DNA from: Parus major
Lineage: Eukaryota; Chordata; Aves; Passeriformes; Paridae
Reading direction: 5' to 3'
DNA length: 64,000 bases
Assembly: GCF_001522545.3 (NCBI RefSeq)
Contig: NC_031773.1
Span: forward strand, 43,816,786 to 43,880,785
In this document: in pieces, positions 49,801-63,559 of the stretch
How the letters are laid out: the number at the start of each line of letters is the position of its first letter
Numbering within the stretch: position 1 is the stretch's first letter
Position numbers and translations under genes: made by a program
Notes under the pieces: model-generated
Databases searched by the model: none
The model's input: the letters and a program-made list of their open reading frames with translations, nothing else
What the model was told of the DNA's origin: nothing

Positions 49801-52800
49801 AGTTGATAAGTGGTTGGAAATGCTCAGTGCCACAGAATAGCAAACCTACTTGCAATGTGTTATCTCATACATACATTTCTATTTTGTAGTACATCTGCTC
49901 AGGGTTCCTGGGTAACCTTGATGAACAAGGATGCTCTGCTAAAGTCACAATGATGGTGATATGGGAAGGTAAAGGACTTGGAGCAAGCCTCAAAATAGAG
50001 TTCTATTGCTTCAGTGAAAAAAAAATCACTCTTCCTAATCCCACACTCATTGAATTGGTGAAGGAAATGTAGTCAGAGGCTTGGTGTTCCCTTAATGATG
50101 GATGATGTAATTCAGTAATGTAGTTTAAAATTAACGTTTAGTAAGGATTCATCTGTGGTTAATTTGTAATAACTTCACTTTTATTTTGATGATTTAGGTT
50201 CAATGCTCCTGGAGCCCTGCCTTGGGAACACTCTCTAGCATATTTAGCTGATAATGTTTAACTGGATCCAGGGGAACAATGACACCTAATCCATGTGAGA
50301 TTTAAGGAGCAAGAGATTCCCTCTGATCTAGAATATTCCTATTGCTTATAGCTCACTATCATTGCCACCTCTTCTTCGAAAGAGGTTCTTCGTTCTTCGA
50401 AAACGAACTAGTTATCTTCATAAGAAAATGCATTTCCTTATACTTCTTATTTAATGGATTTAACTTTCTTCAGGTGTATGAACATATGATGTTTATTTTT
50501 GTGCCCCCTGATTTTGTAAAGCAACTTGCAATGGGTGTAAGTGAAATGTCTGTCAACCTAATAAGTACCTACCTAATGAGATAATACTCTTTAGCAACAA
50601 TGTGCTTTGGCTAGGTGATATGATGAGGCAAGGGTAAGTCACACCATAAAGCAGAGTGCAAAATATAAGTTAATGAGGTCTGGGTTGGGGGTTTTTTTAG
50701 TTAAATTGATTTTAAGTTAGTCATATGTTTGTCTTTATTGCCTGTTCAACAGTTTTATCAGTAAAAAGCGCTGAGGTACAGCACTTTCAGTAGAGGAACA
50801 GCAGCACTCAGCAAGTTCTAAGTGCAGTAGGCTGGTACCATTTGTGTATGTTGGCAGTGGAAAGAACAGCGCTGTGGAAGTTAACAATGTTTGTAGCTCC
50901 TTATCATACTTCTGTTGTTCTATGACTTCCATGCAAGTCCAATGAAAATCAAACAGGACAGTCAGCATTCTAGAAAACTTTCCCCAAATCCATAATTTGA
51001 GAGAGTTATCAATTGAAGAGAAGATTTTTGGATTGAGATTCAAATACATGAGATGTTATTGCAAAGAGGAAAGTACTAAACCATCCTTTTGTCTATGGGG
51101 AGCACGATAAGAATAACAATGTTTTTACATTCTAGTGAGGGAGATTTTAGTTAGACACTGGGGAAACCATTATAAGTGTAAAATTAGTGAAACACAGCAT
51201 CTGATGGATTAGAGATGCAGCATCCCTGTTGAAGATTTTGGGAATGAGGTAGGCAAACTTCTGTCAGAGGCAGGTTAGTGATCCTTGCTGTGAGCAGAGG
51301 GGTGGCAAAGATGGCTCATGGTATCCCTACCCACCCTGTCTAGGTCAGCTCTGTTTTTATACTGTGCTTGGGAGGCTGTGAGGTTAAAAACTTTGAATTT
51401 CAATGGCTTCTTTACCCTCATATCTTTTATGATTGTGTCTCTTTGCTCTTGTTGGGGTATAAGATAAAACCAAATTATACTTTTGACCAGCAAATTTCCA
51501 CAGCTTTCTTTTCCCAAGAAGGGTATTAAAAGAAAATGCAGCACGTCTGTTTAATACTATCTTAGCACTGGTTTTGTGTTATTTGGCAGTATCCTTTGTT
51601 CAATGAAATCTTTCTTTAATAATTCAAAATGAAAGTTTCATATTGTCATTACATAAAATTAAATCCCAGATATTTATGAGTTAACTTCCACTTTTAATTG
51701 AAGAATATTTTTGGAAATTAATTAAATTGGGGATTGTAAAATGCTCTTCTAGTTTTTTGGGTTTTTTTTATATTGTGGCATAAATAAATAAAGTCCCTTT
51801 TATTCTAAATCTATGTAGCATTACATAATTTCCCACATCAATTTAAGCTTCTGTTCTCTAGAGAAGGTGTTATTTACAGTAAAATCCTGTGGTATTCAAA
51901 GTAATAAAATGTGTCTTGTCACAGCTGATGAAGACATTGTTTTCTAGAATGGATGGTAAAGTCCATTGGAGCATTAAAAAGGGTATTCTTGGTTTCTCAT
52001 ATGTAGATACAGCCTAAGCACTTGAGTAACCAGAAGAGTCATTGGGATGTCTGCCTGTAAGAATACTGGTGGTGGTGAGAAAATAGAAGTATTTTTTTGC
52101 TCATCACTGTCTTTATTCTTTATTTTTCCTTAGTATCTGACCTTTCTTGCTTTAATATTAATTTCCCTAACCCATAGTTTGCCTTTCCATTTCTTCTTTT
52201 TGTTTCAGTTCAAGAGCTGGAGCAGGAAAATTGTATTGGAGGCCCACTGATATATTTCCTTTGAATGGCAAAATAATTTAGCTGACTGATATCATACAGT
52301 CCTAATTAATTTCATTTACAGCATTGGGGATTAGAAAAACACTTTCTAACAAAAACCAAACCATTGTTTTCCACACAAGTGCTTTTTCCAATGTGCTCTT
52401 AGATTTGGGAAAAGAGCAGTGCAAAGTTCCATTAACATTTTTTAATTAGAAAAAAAAAATAATTGTGATCTCAGACTTCACAAAGGTCTGTGGCCTTTCT
52501 GAGTGCTAAAATAGTGGCATATATAGCTTCTGCCTCTGTTAAATCTCTTCTTTGAAAAGCACAATTAAGTGTATTTTTGCTGCTACTGTCACCACACTCT
52601 AGTTCTGTGACAATTTTAAAGGAGGAATTTGCTTTGAGTCCAACAGGATGGGGCTGAAGTGCTACACATGAGAGAGAATATATTCTAGTGGGCTTTTAAT
52701 AGATTTAAAAAAAACCCACTGTTTGTCTTACAGAAACAAGTAAAGGGCCTCCTGTGACACATAAGATTTTGTAAGCACACTGAACTGGCAATCAGCTAAT

Positions 52801-55141
52801 CTCTAGTGTCAGAACGATATCAGTAATTGGATCCCCTATGAAACAACAGGAGTCAGTGGTGGGTGGATTGTTTCTGTGCAGTGCAGTGCAGGCAGCTGAG
52901 TGCTCCGTGCTCAGCTGCGAGGTTGTGGGAGCATGATTGCCACAGTACCAGGAGAATTGAGACAGGTTTTTAATTACCGCTTTATTGAATTATTTGGTAT
53001 TATTTCTTGCAAGTGCGCAATGAAGCACCATGTGAGAATACTAATTTCTACTAGGTTAATCATGGGTAGTAGGACTTCTGTTGCATGCTTGTAGCCTATT
53101 TGTGTCTTTTAGTTTTATAGTAATCATGAGAGATGCCACTTTTACAACTCTATACTTAATGTAGGTAAATTTTTGAGTCAGAAATAATATTGTTTTTGTG
53201 TTTGTCATATTACGATAAAGTCACAGGAGAGATTTTAGCTTTTCAGGATACCACAATGGGAATGCCTTGCTATTCAAGAACACACAAAAAAAAAAATAAA
53301 TAAAAAATGTGGAAGGGAGTAGTGAGAAATATTCTTATTTCTATTTAATTTATTGTTTGTAGTAAGTAGTCCTGTTTTGACTCAACTAATTATCTGAAGC
53401 CCCTATTCTGCTGTGAGTATTTTCACCAAGAGCAATAACTCCTACAAGACAGATGTACTGATATTTTGAAAGAGTGGTTTAAATATTTATGTGTATGGTT
53501 TTTTGCATCTATTTGATGTTAAAATATATTTTGGAGACAGCCATGATGTAAGGTGCTCTTTTTCCTTTACTGTCTCAGTCCATACTTCTGTGAAATAGAA
53601 TAGCATATTTTCTGGGCCATTTAGGCCCCTCAAAGTCTAACTTTTTAATCACCAAAGTACCAAATAGAGCCAAGTCTTTGAAACTGCATAAAAACATTTA
53701 CTATCACATTATGTAGTTAGCATGACTTGAATAACAGCTTCAAGCTTCTGAAGTTAATTTTTTCCCCAGCTTTGGCACAATTTTCCTTCACCCATCACCT
53801 GCAAATACTATTGAAGATTGAATGAGTCAAAATACTTGAAAACAGTTTTACTATCTTATTCTAAATCTGGAGGAACTCAAAGTCAGTCCCTATTTAAATT
53901 ATATTCATTGAGTGGAATTGGAAATGGAGACTATCCCTATGGGGAATAGGGAATATATAGGCAGAGGAATACATAGAGGGAGCATTTTAAAAAGGGTTTT
54001 ATTTATAAGCGATGTTTGTGTGCTCTACATTTATACGCTATTTTTATAACTTCTTCAGAAATGAACATAATTTCAGCATTTATCATCCATCCACAGTGAC
54101 ACTTTAATTGTTACCTTGCACATCAGAACTAGGCAAATAGAGGGAGAACAGTGTTGTGTCTTCTCAGCCATGTGTCATTACTATCTGACTAAAAACAGTA
54201 AACTGTAGTTTCGTGCAGTTAATGCAGGATTGTAACTGACTTTGTAAAGAGATCAAGGAAGGATCAAAAAAGAGATTTAAGTCCAGTAAGTTTTAATAAC
54301 CTTTCAAAGAAAGACAACTTTTGATCAGATTTGGCATAGAAAAGATGAGAGTTTTTTCTCTTTTAAATTAATTGTTCCTCTTCCAAGAACTGTTTCATGG
54401 AAGTTAGTCCCTTAAATGAAAGTACTGTGGGTGAGCCCAAATTATTTTTGTCTTTTCTTCCCTCACTGGTTGAATTAAAAAAAAATTAAAAAAAAATCAG
54501 GTGTATTTGCCTCATTATTTTATTTTGCCTGAATGAATTCTACACATTCTACACAAAGTCTTCTCTTGCAGAGCTCTTAAATATATGACTATGTCTTTAC
54601 CCTACTTCATTGTCCTCTCCCTGGAGCATTGGTTCAAAGGGGGATTTGGGTTTTTCCTTGTCCTTTCCAAAACTGCTACTGCGGTAGACACACACATGCT
54701 CTTATGTTTTGGGGTTTTTTTGCTTGCCATGATATTCCCAACCCTTAAAAGTTTTTCTCCCCTATTTCTGTGAGAAGGCATGTTGTGCAGGGTTTTGCTG
54801 CAGCCACTTTTCACATTTTGAGTACTGCCTTTTCAGCTTATTTTGGCAGATTGAGCAAAGTGATAAGATTGCTATGTTGGAAAGTTAGACAAATAGATCA
54901 GTGCTGTCCTTGGCACTGATGCTTTTCCAAATACTGTGTTTTCTTAGTTGTCTTTTTCGTTTTCCACATAATGCCAGCATCACAGATTCAGGGTCTCAAT
55001 CAGATCCCAACTTTGTGGTAATCGCTTCTCTTTTTAGGTGTATTTTTTTTTCCAACAGCATAAAAAAGATAGTTTCCTTACCTTATTTTCTTTGTGTGAG
55101 AAATGCCATTTAGGTTCTACTTTACTTTGACCAATTATACA
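46825..55141. other. Gene-less AT-rich stretch
   Basis: No supported gene. It contains A-rich tracts (53286-53307 and 54478-54498) and a 9-bp hairpin with a 9-base loop at 52892-52918. A minus-strand exon-like open segment (49228-49391) is described among the findings. Other small frames (50342-50584, 50735-51049, 51275-51544, 54585-54773) lack any motif. Confidence 0.6.
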
Positions 55142-55156
55142 TTTTTTTTTTTTTTT
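55142..55156. repeat. T15 homopolymer tract
   Basis: Fifteen T bases immediately upstream of a GC- and CpG-richer patch (55190-55520). Confidence 0.9.
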
Positions 55157-55292
55157 CACCTGCTGTTTCTGTGGCTGGGTGTGAAATGAGGCAGCTTCCC
55201 GGTTCTCAGTGCTGGGCTGCTTGACAGGCTGTGTTGACTAATTGGTCTCTGCCATTTTCTCCGTCTTTATCTCCTTTCCCTCGCTCGCCCAG

Positions 55293-55472
55293 TTGGAGCA
55301 GAGCCTCACGGAGAACAGCCCACAGGAAAGCATTCTCCTTGAGCTGCTGACAACCACCTCGTCTTCCGTGCTGTTATTAGTGGAACAAAAGCAGAAACCC
55401 TCGTGTGGGCTTCCCGCAAGTAGTGAGGAGTCCAACTGTGAATTAAACATCCATCCCCTACTTTGCAGCTAG
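55293..55472 (+). other. Candidate terminal coding exon in a CpG-retaining patch (hypothesis)
   Basis: The long pyrimidine tract 'tatctcctttccctcgctcg' runs into CCCAG at 55288-55292. From 55293, frame 0 is open for 59 codons to TAG at 55470-55472. The entry phase is 0, matching the donor at 37540. The peptide is acidic and serine/leucine-rich (LEQSLTENSPQESILLELL near its start) and ends with HPLLCS. The patch keeps about nine CpGs in under 300 bp, unlike the CpG-depleted surroundings. Later donors (AAG|gtaata at 55609 and CAAG|gtaggt at 55637) would allow continued splicing. No family is recognised. It could be a noncoding exon, a promoter-like or conserved element, or chance. A 70-codon minus-strand frame overlaps it. 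Confidence 0.28.
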
Positions 55473-57965
55473 GAAAGAAACATATCACTGATGTCTGAGG
55501 CACATATCAGGCGGCTTTTTCAGAACACCAAAGAGACTGCTAAGTTTTTGATGCAATGTTTGTTTTGCCCTTTCAGGAGAAATAGTCATAGCATGTCCCA
55601 TTTAGTAAGGTAATAGATTTAAGACCTGAATCACAAGGTAGGTATAATGTAAGTGTGCAGCACTCCATTCTCACACACTGTATATAAACTTTGAGCATCT
55701 TTCTGCTCTTCATATTGAATGACCCCAAATAAAAATGGGTAACTATACCAGTGTTCAGAAAAGTTAAAAAAAGTTAATGCTTAAAGTGGTTTAATATTGT
55801 ATTTATCTTCTTCACTAGAATTTTAATTCAATTTGAAAATTAGAGAAATTATTTCTATTCATGGCATTTCATGACATCATTTGAGCAACATTTAAATCGA
55901 TGCCATCATAGAGCAAAGTCAAGTTTTGAATGTGTATTTCAAGTTGGGCATTTAAATAAAACATTTGATGAGTTCATGCTTGAAGTTCTAATTTGAAAAA
56001 GTGTACTGAACAGAATATAGGAATTTACAGCTACAGCTACCTGTCTTGATTTCGCCCAGTCAAAATACCCTGTAAGTATAATATGACTGTGTTTGCAAAA
56101 TTTCAGCATTGAATAGTAAATTGACTCTGGTTTTGCACATATTTTCTTTTGTTTTAAGAAGATATATGGTCCAAAGGGGAAGCTTTTGGAGCATCTTTAT
56201 TGTGTATATCCCTGTTTAGCACGCTAACAGCTCTTTGCTTCTTTTTTTCTTTGGTCTATTGTTCTGGACTAACAGTCAATTTAAAACCAAGGCATGTATT
56301 TTTTATTTCTGATATGAAGACAGCCTTAATTCCATGGGAAGGTATTTTGATAATTTTGGGATTAGGTTGCTCTTTGCTATGACATATTCCTAATGAACGG
56401 AAGTACCATGATTAAATCTTGTATGAAGTGTAACTTTAATTTGCATCAGGATAACATTGATAACATCCCAAACACCGCTGTTAGAGACACACAGTTGCCC
56501 AAGTGGACTATAAACTGGCCTTGAGCTGCTACAGGTTCTGCAATTGACTTGTTGGAGGATGTGCTTAGCAAGATCAGAGTCAGTGTCTTGATATTAAAGG
56601 TTTTCCTTGTACATCAGCTTCTTTGATGTCCACAGGAGGTACTCAAACCAATGTGGCTTCACAGTGTGACAAACACCACCAGCCACTATGGCAGATGGCC
56701 ACCAAAGTTGTTGACCTGCAGGCTAAATACTCAGTTAATTTTAATATTGAATATTGGATCCATTCTCCCTTATCCCATTGACTCTTAAAAATCAGTGGAA
56801 GGCATCAACAGAGAAGTTTGATTTACTTCTTTTTGACCTGACTTCATGTATCTTGTATGTGTATGCATACCTACACATAAAAATAATTCCCAAAGTATGT
56901 AGATTGAAATTCATTGGTAACTTGGTTTAATTTCAGCTTTTTCAAATTTAAATTCATAAAATATTTAGGTTGAAAAATTTTTATAGTATGAAAAATTGAA
57001 TTTCAATTGTGGTCACTCAGGATCACATCTAATCCTGACTGCTAGATCCCTTAGCCATTTTAAAATATTTTAATTACTAATTATACCTGCACAAAACTAT
57101 TTTTAAAATAAAATCCAATCTTCAGTTCAAGGATATGGTGTGTTTTTCAGAAATTTCAGCTGACTAAATGGCTTATAACAGCTTGTACTGGACAGCATCA
57201 AAATTATTTTCATCATAATTTTCTCAGTAAGATACAAAGCAAAAGTTTGGTCAAAGAAGTTTACTAAGTTGTGGGTTTATCTGGCATCCCAGTGTTTAAG
57301 AATCTGTGTAAGTTAAGATCTGAAATCACTTTGCTGGGAAAGATGTGATGAAGTGCAAGATACTATCTCTGACCACCAGTATCCATCTCCTCCACGCATC
57401 TGTTCTCTGGGAGGAGTGGAGGTCCAGCTTACAGACCCCTCTGGGTGGATACAAGGAGACAGCTGATGAATGCTATGAAGTTTTCATCAGTCCCTCCTGC
57501 TCAGTCCTGTTTCTTCCTGCTGGTGTCTGTGAAGGATGGTCCTTTCCTTGACTCACCTCTGAGCAGGAGAGAGCCACAGAAAAGGCAGGACTGGGCTAGG
57601 CAGCAAACATCCTTTATGCGAAGACAAAAAGAGAAGCTTAGGGAGGAGGTGTGAGTGTTGTCTAGCCCGTTTTGTCTGCTGTCAAATGCCTTTCTGTACT
57701 TCTAACTAGTCAGTGCAGGCAGTTTCCTTAAAAATCAAAATGGGTAACATTCTGGTGTACGTCAATGAATATGCAAACAGACAAATTTGGGGATTCTTTG
57801 CCTTCAAATCTCTTAACCAAATGAGAAGTGTTAAAAAACTTCACAGGGGAAGCAAAACAGAACTAGGACAACTTATTATTCGATAGAAGGCATCACTGCT
57901 GTCTTTAACTGCTCACAGCTGTGGGTACATATGACCACCTTTCCTTGCTGTTATTCTTTTAACAG
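55473..57965. other. Gene-less stretch
   Basis: No supported gene. A further acceptor-like 'tgttttgccctttcag' ends at 55575. The GC-richer interval 57380-57660 carries two overlapping frames without motifs. Confidence 0.55.
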
Positions 57966-58125
57966 GTTTGAGGTAATGCCCCTCACAAAAACAAGAATAG
58001 AAATGAATCCCGAATGAGGATCCATTCGAAGATTGCTCTTAAAACTAAATATAGTTTTTAAAGGGCATGTTATGCAAAGTATAGGCCTACATAGCAACCT
58101 ATGATGGCTGTTCTTGAAAATGAAG
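57966..58125 (+). other. Exon-like segment with an ATGATGG start near its end (hypothesis)
   Basis: The acceptor 'ctgttattcttttaacag' ends at 57965 and the donor TGAAG|gtaaga lies at 58125/58126. Within the last 25 bases, an ATGATGG (58101) gives a start codon in strong context (A at -3 and G at +4 for the second ATG). The frame MMAVLENE is open through the donor in phase 1, with an in-frame stop just upstream (58092-58094). This is the layout of a mostly 5' UTR exon with the first codons at its end. Any continuation would lie beyond the donor. No matching protein is recognised. Confidence 0.22.
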
Positions 58126-61100
58126 GTAAGATTTTGAGAAAAAATTAGAAAGATTTTCTTTATGTTTGTCGTTTTTCTTCAACACCATCTGAAACCTTCT
58201 CTGCTGATCACTTAAGTTCATTTGCAAATATGAAGTGAGGGAAAAGAGATTATTCAGAAGAAAAATCTGTATTGCATAAACCCTTCTATTTCATAAAACA
58301 AATCAGATCCAAATTCAACTAGTAGTGATTCTGTAGTTAGCAGTCAACAGTTATTGCTTGGTCAATAACAAAATGAGAAAATAAGGTGATATCTACTTGG
58401 TATCTCTGAAAAACTCTTTCCACCTGAAGCAAATGTATTTGCTGTTGTTAATGAACACTGGAATTGCATGGGAAATGAAACTGCAGGAATTTTGTAGGAC
58501 ATTTGATTTTTATTTATCTAATGCTCATGACTGACACTTGTGGTAAATGGGGCCAGATGTTAGATAGAAAGTCCACTGTTTTGGCTGCATTTAATTTTTT
58601 ATTAGACATTCTCTACTATTTAAACCAGAGTAGACTTTTCATTAACTTCAGTGGATGGAGGATCATATCCCTGCATCATAATTTTATTGAGTCTTGTTGG
58701 AAAAAGTGTTCACATAGACCCTGGAAATGTTTCTTGTTTCAGAGGAAACAGACTACATTACGATTATGTTTAGAAAATGAGGATGAAGACTTTAAATTAG
58801 AACAGATTCCTATAGGTGGAATTTGCATCAATGTCAAGTGCTAGAAAGGTTTACATGGTATAATTCTCACTTGATGACTGGGGTGTATATTAAAGATGGA
58901 AGCTGTTTCCAAGCCATTGCTGTTGCTTGTTAGTCTGTTCTACAGCAAAAAATTCTGGCTGTTCATGTGGAAATGACTGAAAAATATCTGTGAAATTAAG
59001 AAAAAACATCTTAAAATTTACCATCTTCAGTAGAAGCTTATCTAATTTTAATGTATGCTGTGGCTTCAAATTAATGTTCCTTTGTCAATAAGCTAATCTG
59101 AAAGAGTTTAATTGGGAAGTACCTATTACCCTTTTCCTCAGTGGGACTGAGCTTTCAAACCTATTCCAATTCATCATCAGTCTTGCACAAATTATCTTAG
59201 AAAGCCCAAGGAAAATTCAATGGGAATATTTCCCTCAGGATCCACCATACTGATTACAAAAAATATCCATACTTAATACTGAGTTTATGCTTATATCTTC
59301 GCACTTTATCGTGAAAGAGACTCAGTGTATACATTCATGTGGAGCCAGTGATGTTGCAAGCGCTTACAGCTCTGATAAATTTTGTAACAGCTTGCATTTA
59401 CACCAAACTCTGCTTTGCACTTCTGACAAAAATACATATGTAACTCCCAGGGCATAACATGTGTGTTCATTTTCTCACCACACATGCAAATCTGATGCAT
59501 CAGACTTGACAGTGTATAACAGAACATTTCCTATTTTGAACTAGCTCTACTAACACTCTGTCACCTTCTGTAATAACCCTTTACCTTTCCTAGGGTGAGC
59601 CACAAATGTTTGCACTCATGAAAAGTTGACAGTGCTATGCAACACTGATTTCTTGTCATTACCATCAACTGTGTGGTCCTATAATGTACCAGAGCAGCTG
59701 GAACTCAGTTGTGAAATAAAGACCACACAGTTGGTTTTTGGGACCTCCTACATTAGTGTTGTGGAATTCCTATGGAGTATGACAACATTTTTTTTAAGAA
59801 TGCATAACTTTCTTACAAGTAGTGTTACTGTTTGGTTTCTATTAGGCTGGAAAAATCGTGACTGGCACAGTCTTGGTAGAAGCTTATTTTCCTTTTATGG
59901 TTGAACTTAAATTTTGCTGTGTAGGAAACGACCTGATTTTCACGAGGTCAAAGGTCAAACTCTTTTACAGATTAGGACAAAATTAGATTAAGTTCCCTAT
60001 TTTTGGAGAACCTCAGTAATGTTAACACTTCTTCACTTCCTGTATCAAATTTCTGATGCCATCAGAAAGGATGGTTAGCAGCATTGCCATCAGAAAGGAG
60101 TGCAGGAATGGCAGGGGAGACCTCTAATTCATATGGATATTTTTAAATCCATGACAAAATGGTGAAGGCAGAAGGAGATGCAGATTTTCTTCAATGTCCA
60201 CCTTATTGTAGACCTCTGTTGTCTAGTCTTATCTCAGTTTTACAGTCAAGGAGCTGTTAAATTTTGTCCCTTCTGTTCTCTTATGTTTAAACATGTGTTT
60301 TTCTATGTAAAATTACTGACATCTTTAGCATCTCATCCTTTTGCCCAAGAATGCTCTTTTGCACATGAGGAAAAGCTGTTCCTCTTACTGAAACAGAGCT
60401 CATATGTCAGCTTGCTTGAAGTCTCTGGAATAACAGCATGAACGTTTTACCCCCAAAAAATCAACTCGTTGCCTTCTTAGGTATTTAGAGATCTGTTTGC
60501 TTCCCTTTCACCTGGTGGGTACCTGAAGTCTTAAAATTCATACCTTTAGAGCTTTCTGGGACCCACAGGCAGGACCCTTGTTTAATATCCAAGGCAGAAT
60601 CAGCAGATTTCATAGGAAGAATGGAATTCAGCAAGTGCCATAACACAAGTCCAAAGCTGGGTGCCCTGTGCTGCTTCCTGCTGTGGCCAGCGTGTTGTCT
60701 CTGCAGGCAGTGTGCTGAAGGTCTCCTGGAGGGAGGGATAACTGCATCTTGCTTGTTGTGGATGCTGGGTTTATCAAGCCCTGACACTTAAAAGCATTGT
60801 TTATTAAACCAACCAAACAAGGGAATTAAACAGATTATAGGCTTATGTTAGAGCAAGTGAAAGACAGAAAGCGTGTAATTGGAAGGTGGAGTGTTTTGAC
60901 AGCTTCTGCAGATGGCAATAGACAGAAAGGAGGATTGTGTTCCTAATTTTTTTTATTTATTTTTTTAAATAAGGCTCAAATAATTCTAGCAGCTCTTTTG
61001 AGGGTATTATATTTCTCATGAAATGTATGACTGCATCTCTTTCTAGGTGTTGGTTATAAAAATTTTACTTGGCCTTTTTTTTTTCCTCTTCGCGATCCAG

Positions 61101-63559
61101 AACATTTTGTGAGCAGTACTATGGTTCAGTTTCTGTACTAATTTTTGGAGTAATGCTCTGATTTGGTTTTGCAGTGTTATCCAGAAGGATCAGGAATTTA
61201 AAATTACCTCAGAAACTTTCTGTTATTTTATCACTCAGCAGTGTTTTCATATTCAGTATCATGTCTGACGCAAAATATTTAAATGGAAGATTGTTTCAGA
61301 ATACTTATTTTTCAGAAACTTATATAAACATAAAAATAATGCAGTGAAGAATTCATTTTTACATGCTTTTGCCTTTTTCCTTTTAGAAACCAAAAGGATT
61401 TCCTGAGGGATATGCTTGTCTACATCTATTTTCTCTCCAGCATATGAAATGACAGGCTATACAAAGTGCCCAAATATTAATTTTTGTGGCATGTCTGTGT
61501 ATTCATCTGTCAACCTTCAGTGAATTTTCTGGTTTTCTATTAGCTTGTCCCAAACTGCTGGCAAGCTAAATTTCTCTAACAGACATCAATTCACTGCATT
61601 AAACTCCTATTCTACTCTGCAAGACTTATTGATTATTTTTTTCTCAGCAAAGTGACAAATACCATTTTCATGACAATAATAGAGATTGATTACAATTTTA
61701 TGGAACAAAGAAGGAGCCAATATTGCTGAAAGAACCTTGGGGCTTATAAAAAATTGGAAAAAAAGATAGTTTGAATTAATAAAAATAAATGAATTAATCT
61801 GTTGCTGATGAAGCTGAAGTATTTTTGATATAATGAAAACTACAGTACATGCATGATAATTTCTGAAGTGAGGCAGATTTAAACGTGTTTGTAATGTTTG
61901 GTGCCTGAAATCACTTGAAGAAATACTAGTAATCCACTTTGGAGGACTCAGACTATAAGCTCTATAAAACTTTAATAGTAATAGTTTTCCCTATGCAAAT
62001 GATGACATATGTGTGATCATGTTGTGTTATCTTGGTCAGTGGAAGCTGAACCTGGAAACCTGAGGAAATATTGTTGGGCTTTGTATAGGGGCTTCTATTG
62101 TAAACCTAAAAGGAAATAAATATATTTTGTTTTTGTTTGGGTTTTTTGTATTAATTTCATTTGCATCTCAAGTTATCTTCTTTTCTGGAGATATAAACTG
62201 CAAATCGAGCTCCTTTATTCTTCTCTCACACCTTATCCACTCTAAATGAAGCTGGACCAAGAAACAATGAGGGACAAAGGTGAGGCTTGGGTATTTAAAT
62301 TTGACTTAGAGTTTGTTTATTCATGACATGGTGTCAACGTAAAGTATAATAACAGAATTCATGCAGGGTATAACAAAATATGTAGTTTACATGTGCTTTT
62401 ACATATTATCTTATATTTAAACAAAACAAAACCTGTTAATGGATACTTTCATGTAAGGCAGAGTTTCCTGTGTGTCATATGACTGTAAAATTCACCTCAC
62501 ATTCAGAAACCTTGTAGCAATTTAATTTTTGTTTTTTTACTTCAGAATATATTTTTCTGATTGATGTATAATTGAAAAGCCAAGGTTATAGTACAGTCAA
62601 TGCATGTAAGACTTTTAAGCAAACTGGAAGGTAGGACAGAGAAGAAAAACAGTTATACAAATAATTCCAGTCCCTGAAATGACAGTTTCTTTTGCTTTTA
62701 GTTTATTCTCTGATTTTCTCCATCAAGAAATATGAAGAACTACAATTTTAGCCTAGGAAATGAAATTCAGAAAAGTAAGCTTAAGGAGATAAGCCAGAGT
62801 AGAATGCTAAACTAATTAATTGTGTCCCTTGCACACGTGAACATGTGAGTACAACTTGGAAAATTTTACTGCTGCCTCCATATAAGAAGCTGTAAATTAT
62901 CACAGTTCTTATTTAGTGTTGAACCAAACATAATCCTGGCTTGAGGCAGACACAAAGAAGAAATGTTTCAGAATTAGTTGTGAGGGCATACTTTTTGCTT
63001 TCTTTAGCATACTAACAAGTATATCCAAATGTTTGGGGTTTTCCTTACAGTTCCACATTAGCTATAAAGCTTATAAAGGATTTTTGTTGCTAGATTTTTT
63101 TTACTTGAAACACTGGGATAGTGTACTGTTTGCCTTCTACTAATTCTATATACATATATTTTTTAAAAAATGGAGAGCAACAGAGCTGGAGATGTAGTAT
63201 TCAAATGTAAAAACAGAACAAATAAATGAGTACATACATCCGACTGTGGAATTTGCATAGGAGCCTAATTGTAAAATTACCAGTAGAGACAGTTTCTGTA
63301 TTTGACTTATCATGACCTTCTGAACTCTTCATATACTGCTCTAAAATTTTCAATGTTAAAGTTTCAACACAAAAGTTATTTTAATAGTTAATGAAAAACT
63401 GTTGATCAGGAGAAGGTAAAATCATTATTACCTCATTATAAGAAGGAATGTTTATGACCTTTTAAATGACAGCTGTAGGACCAAAACAGCTGGCTAAACA
63501 GGTTGAAATTTTTCAAAGTGGCAGTTCTCTCTTGGGAGAAAAGTGTTTGAAATGTCTCT
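58126..63559. other. Gene-less AT-rich stretch
   Basis: No supported gene. It holds a 14-bp direct repeat (GCCATCAGAAAGGA at 60058 and 60086) and T-rich tracts near 60950 and 61075. The open frames at 58503-58844 (TTG start), 59626-59904, 60178-60441 and 60485-60787 show no recognisable protein or splice context. Confidence 0.6.

Noticed and set aside
52892..52918. 9-bp hairpin with a 9-base loop
   Set aside because: Short arms. Expected by chance several times in 64 kb.
58503..58844. 113-codon plus frame
   Set aside because: TTG start, no good splice borders, no recognisable domain.
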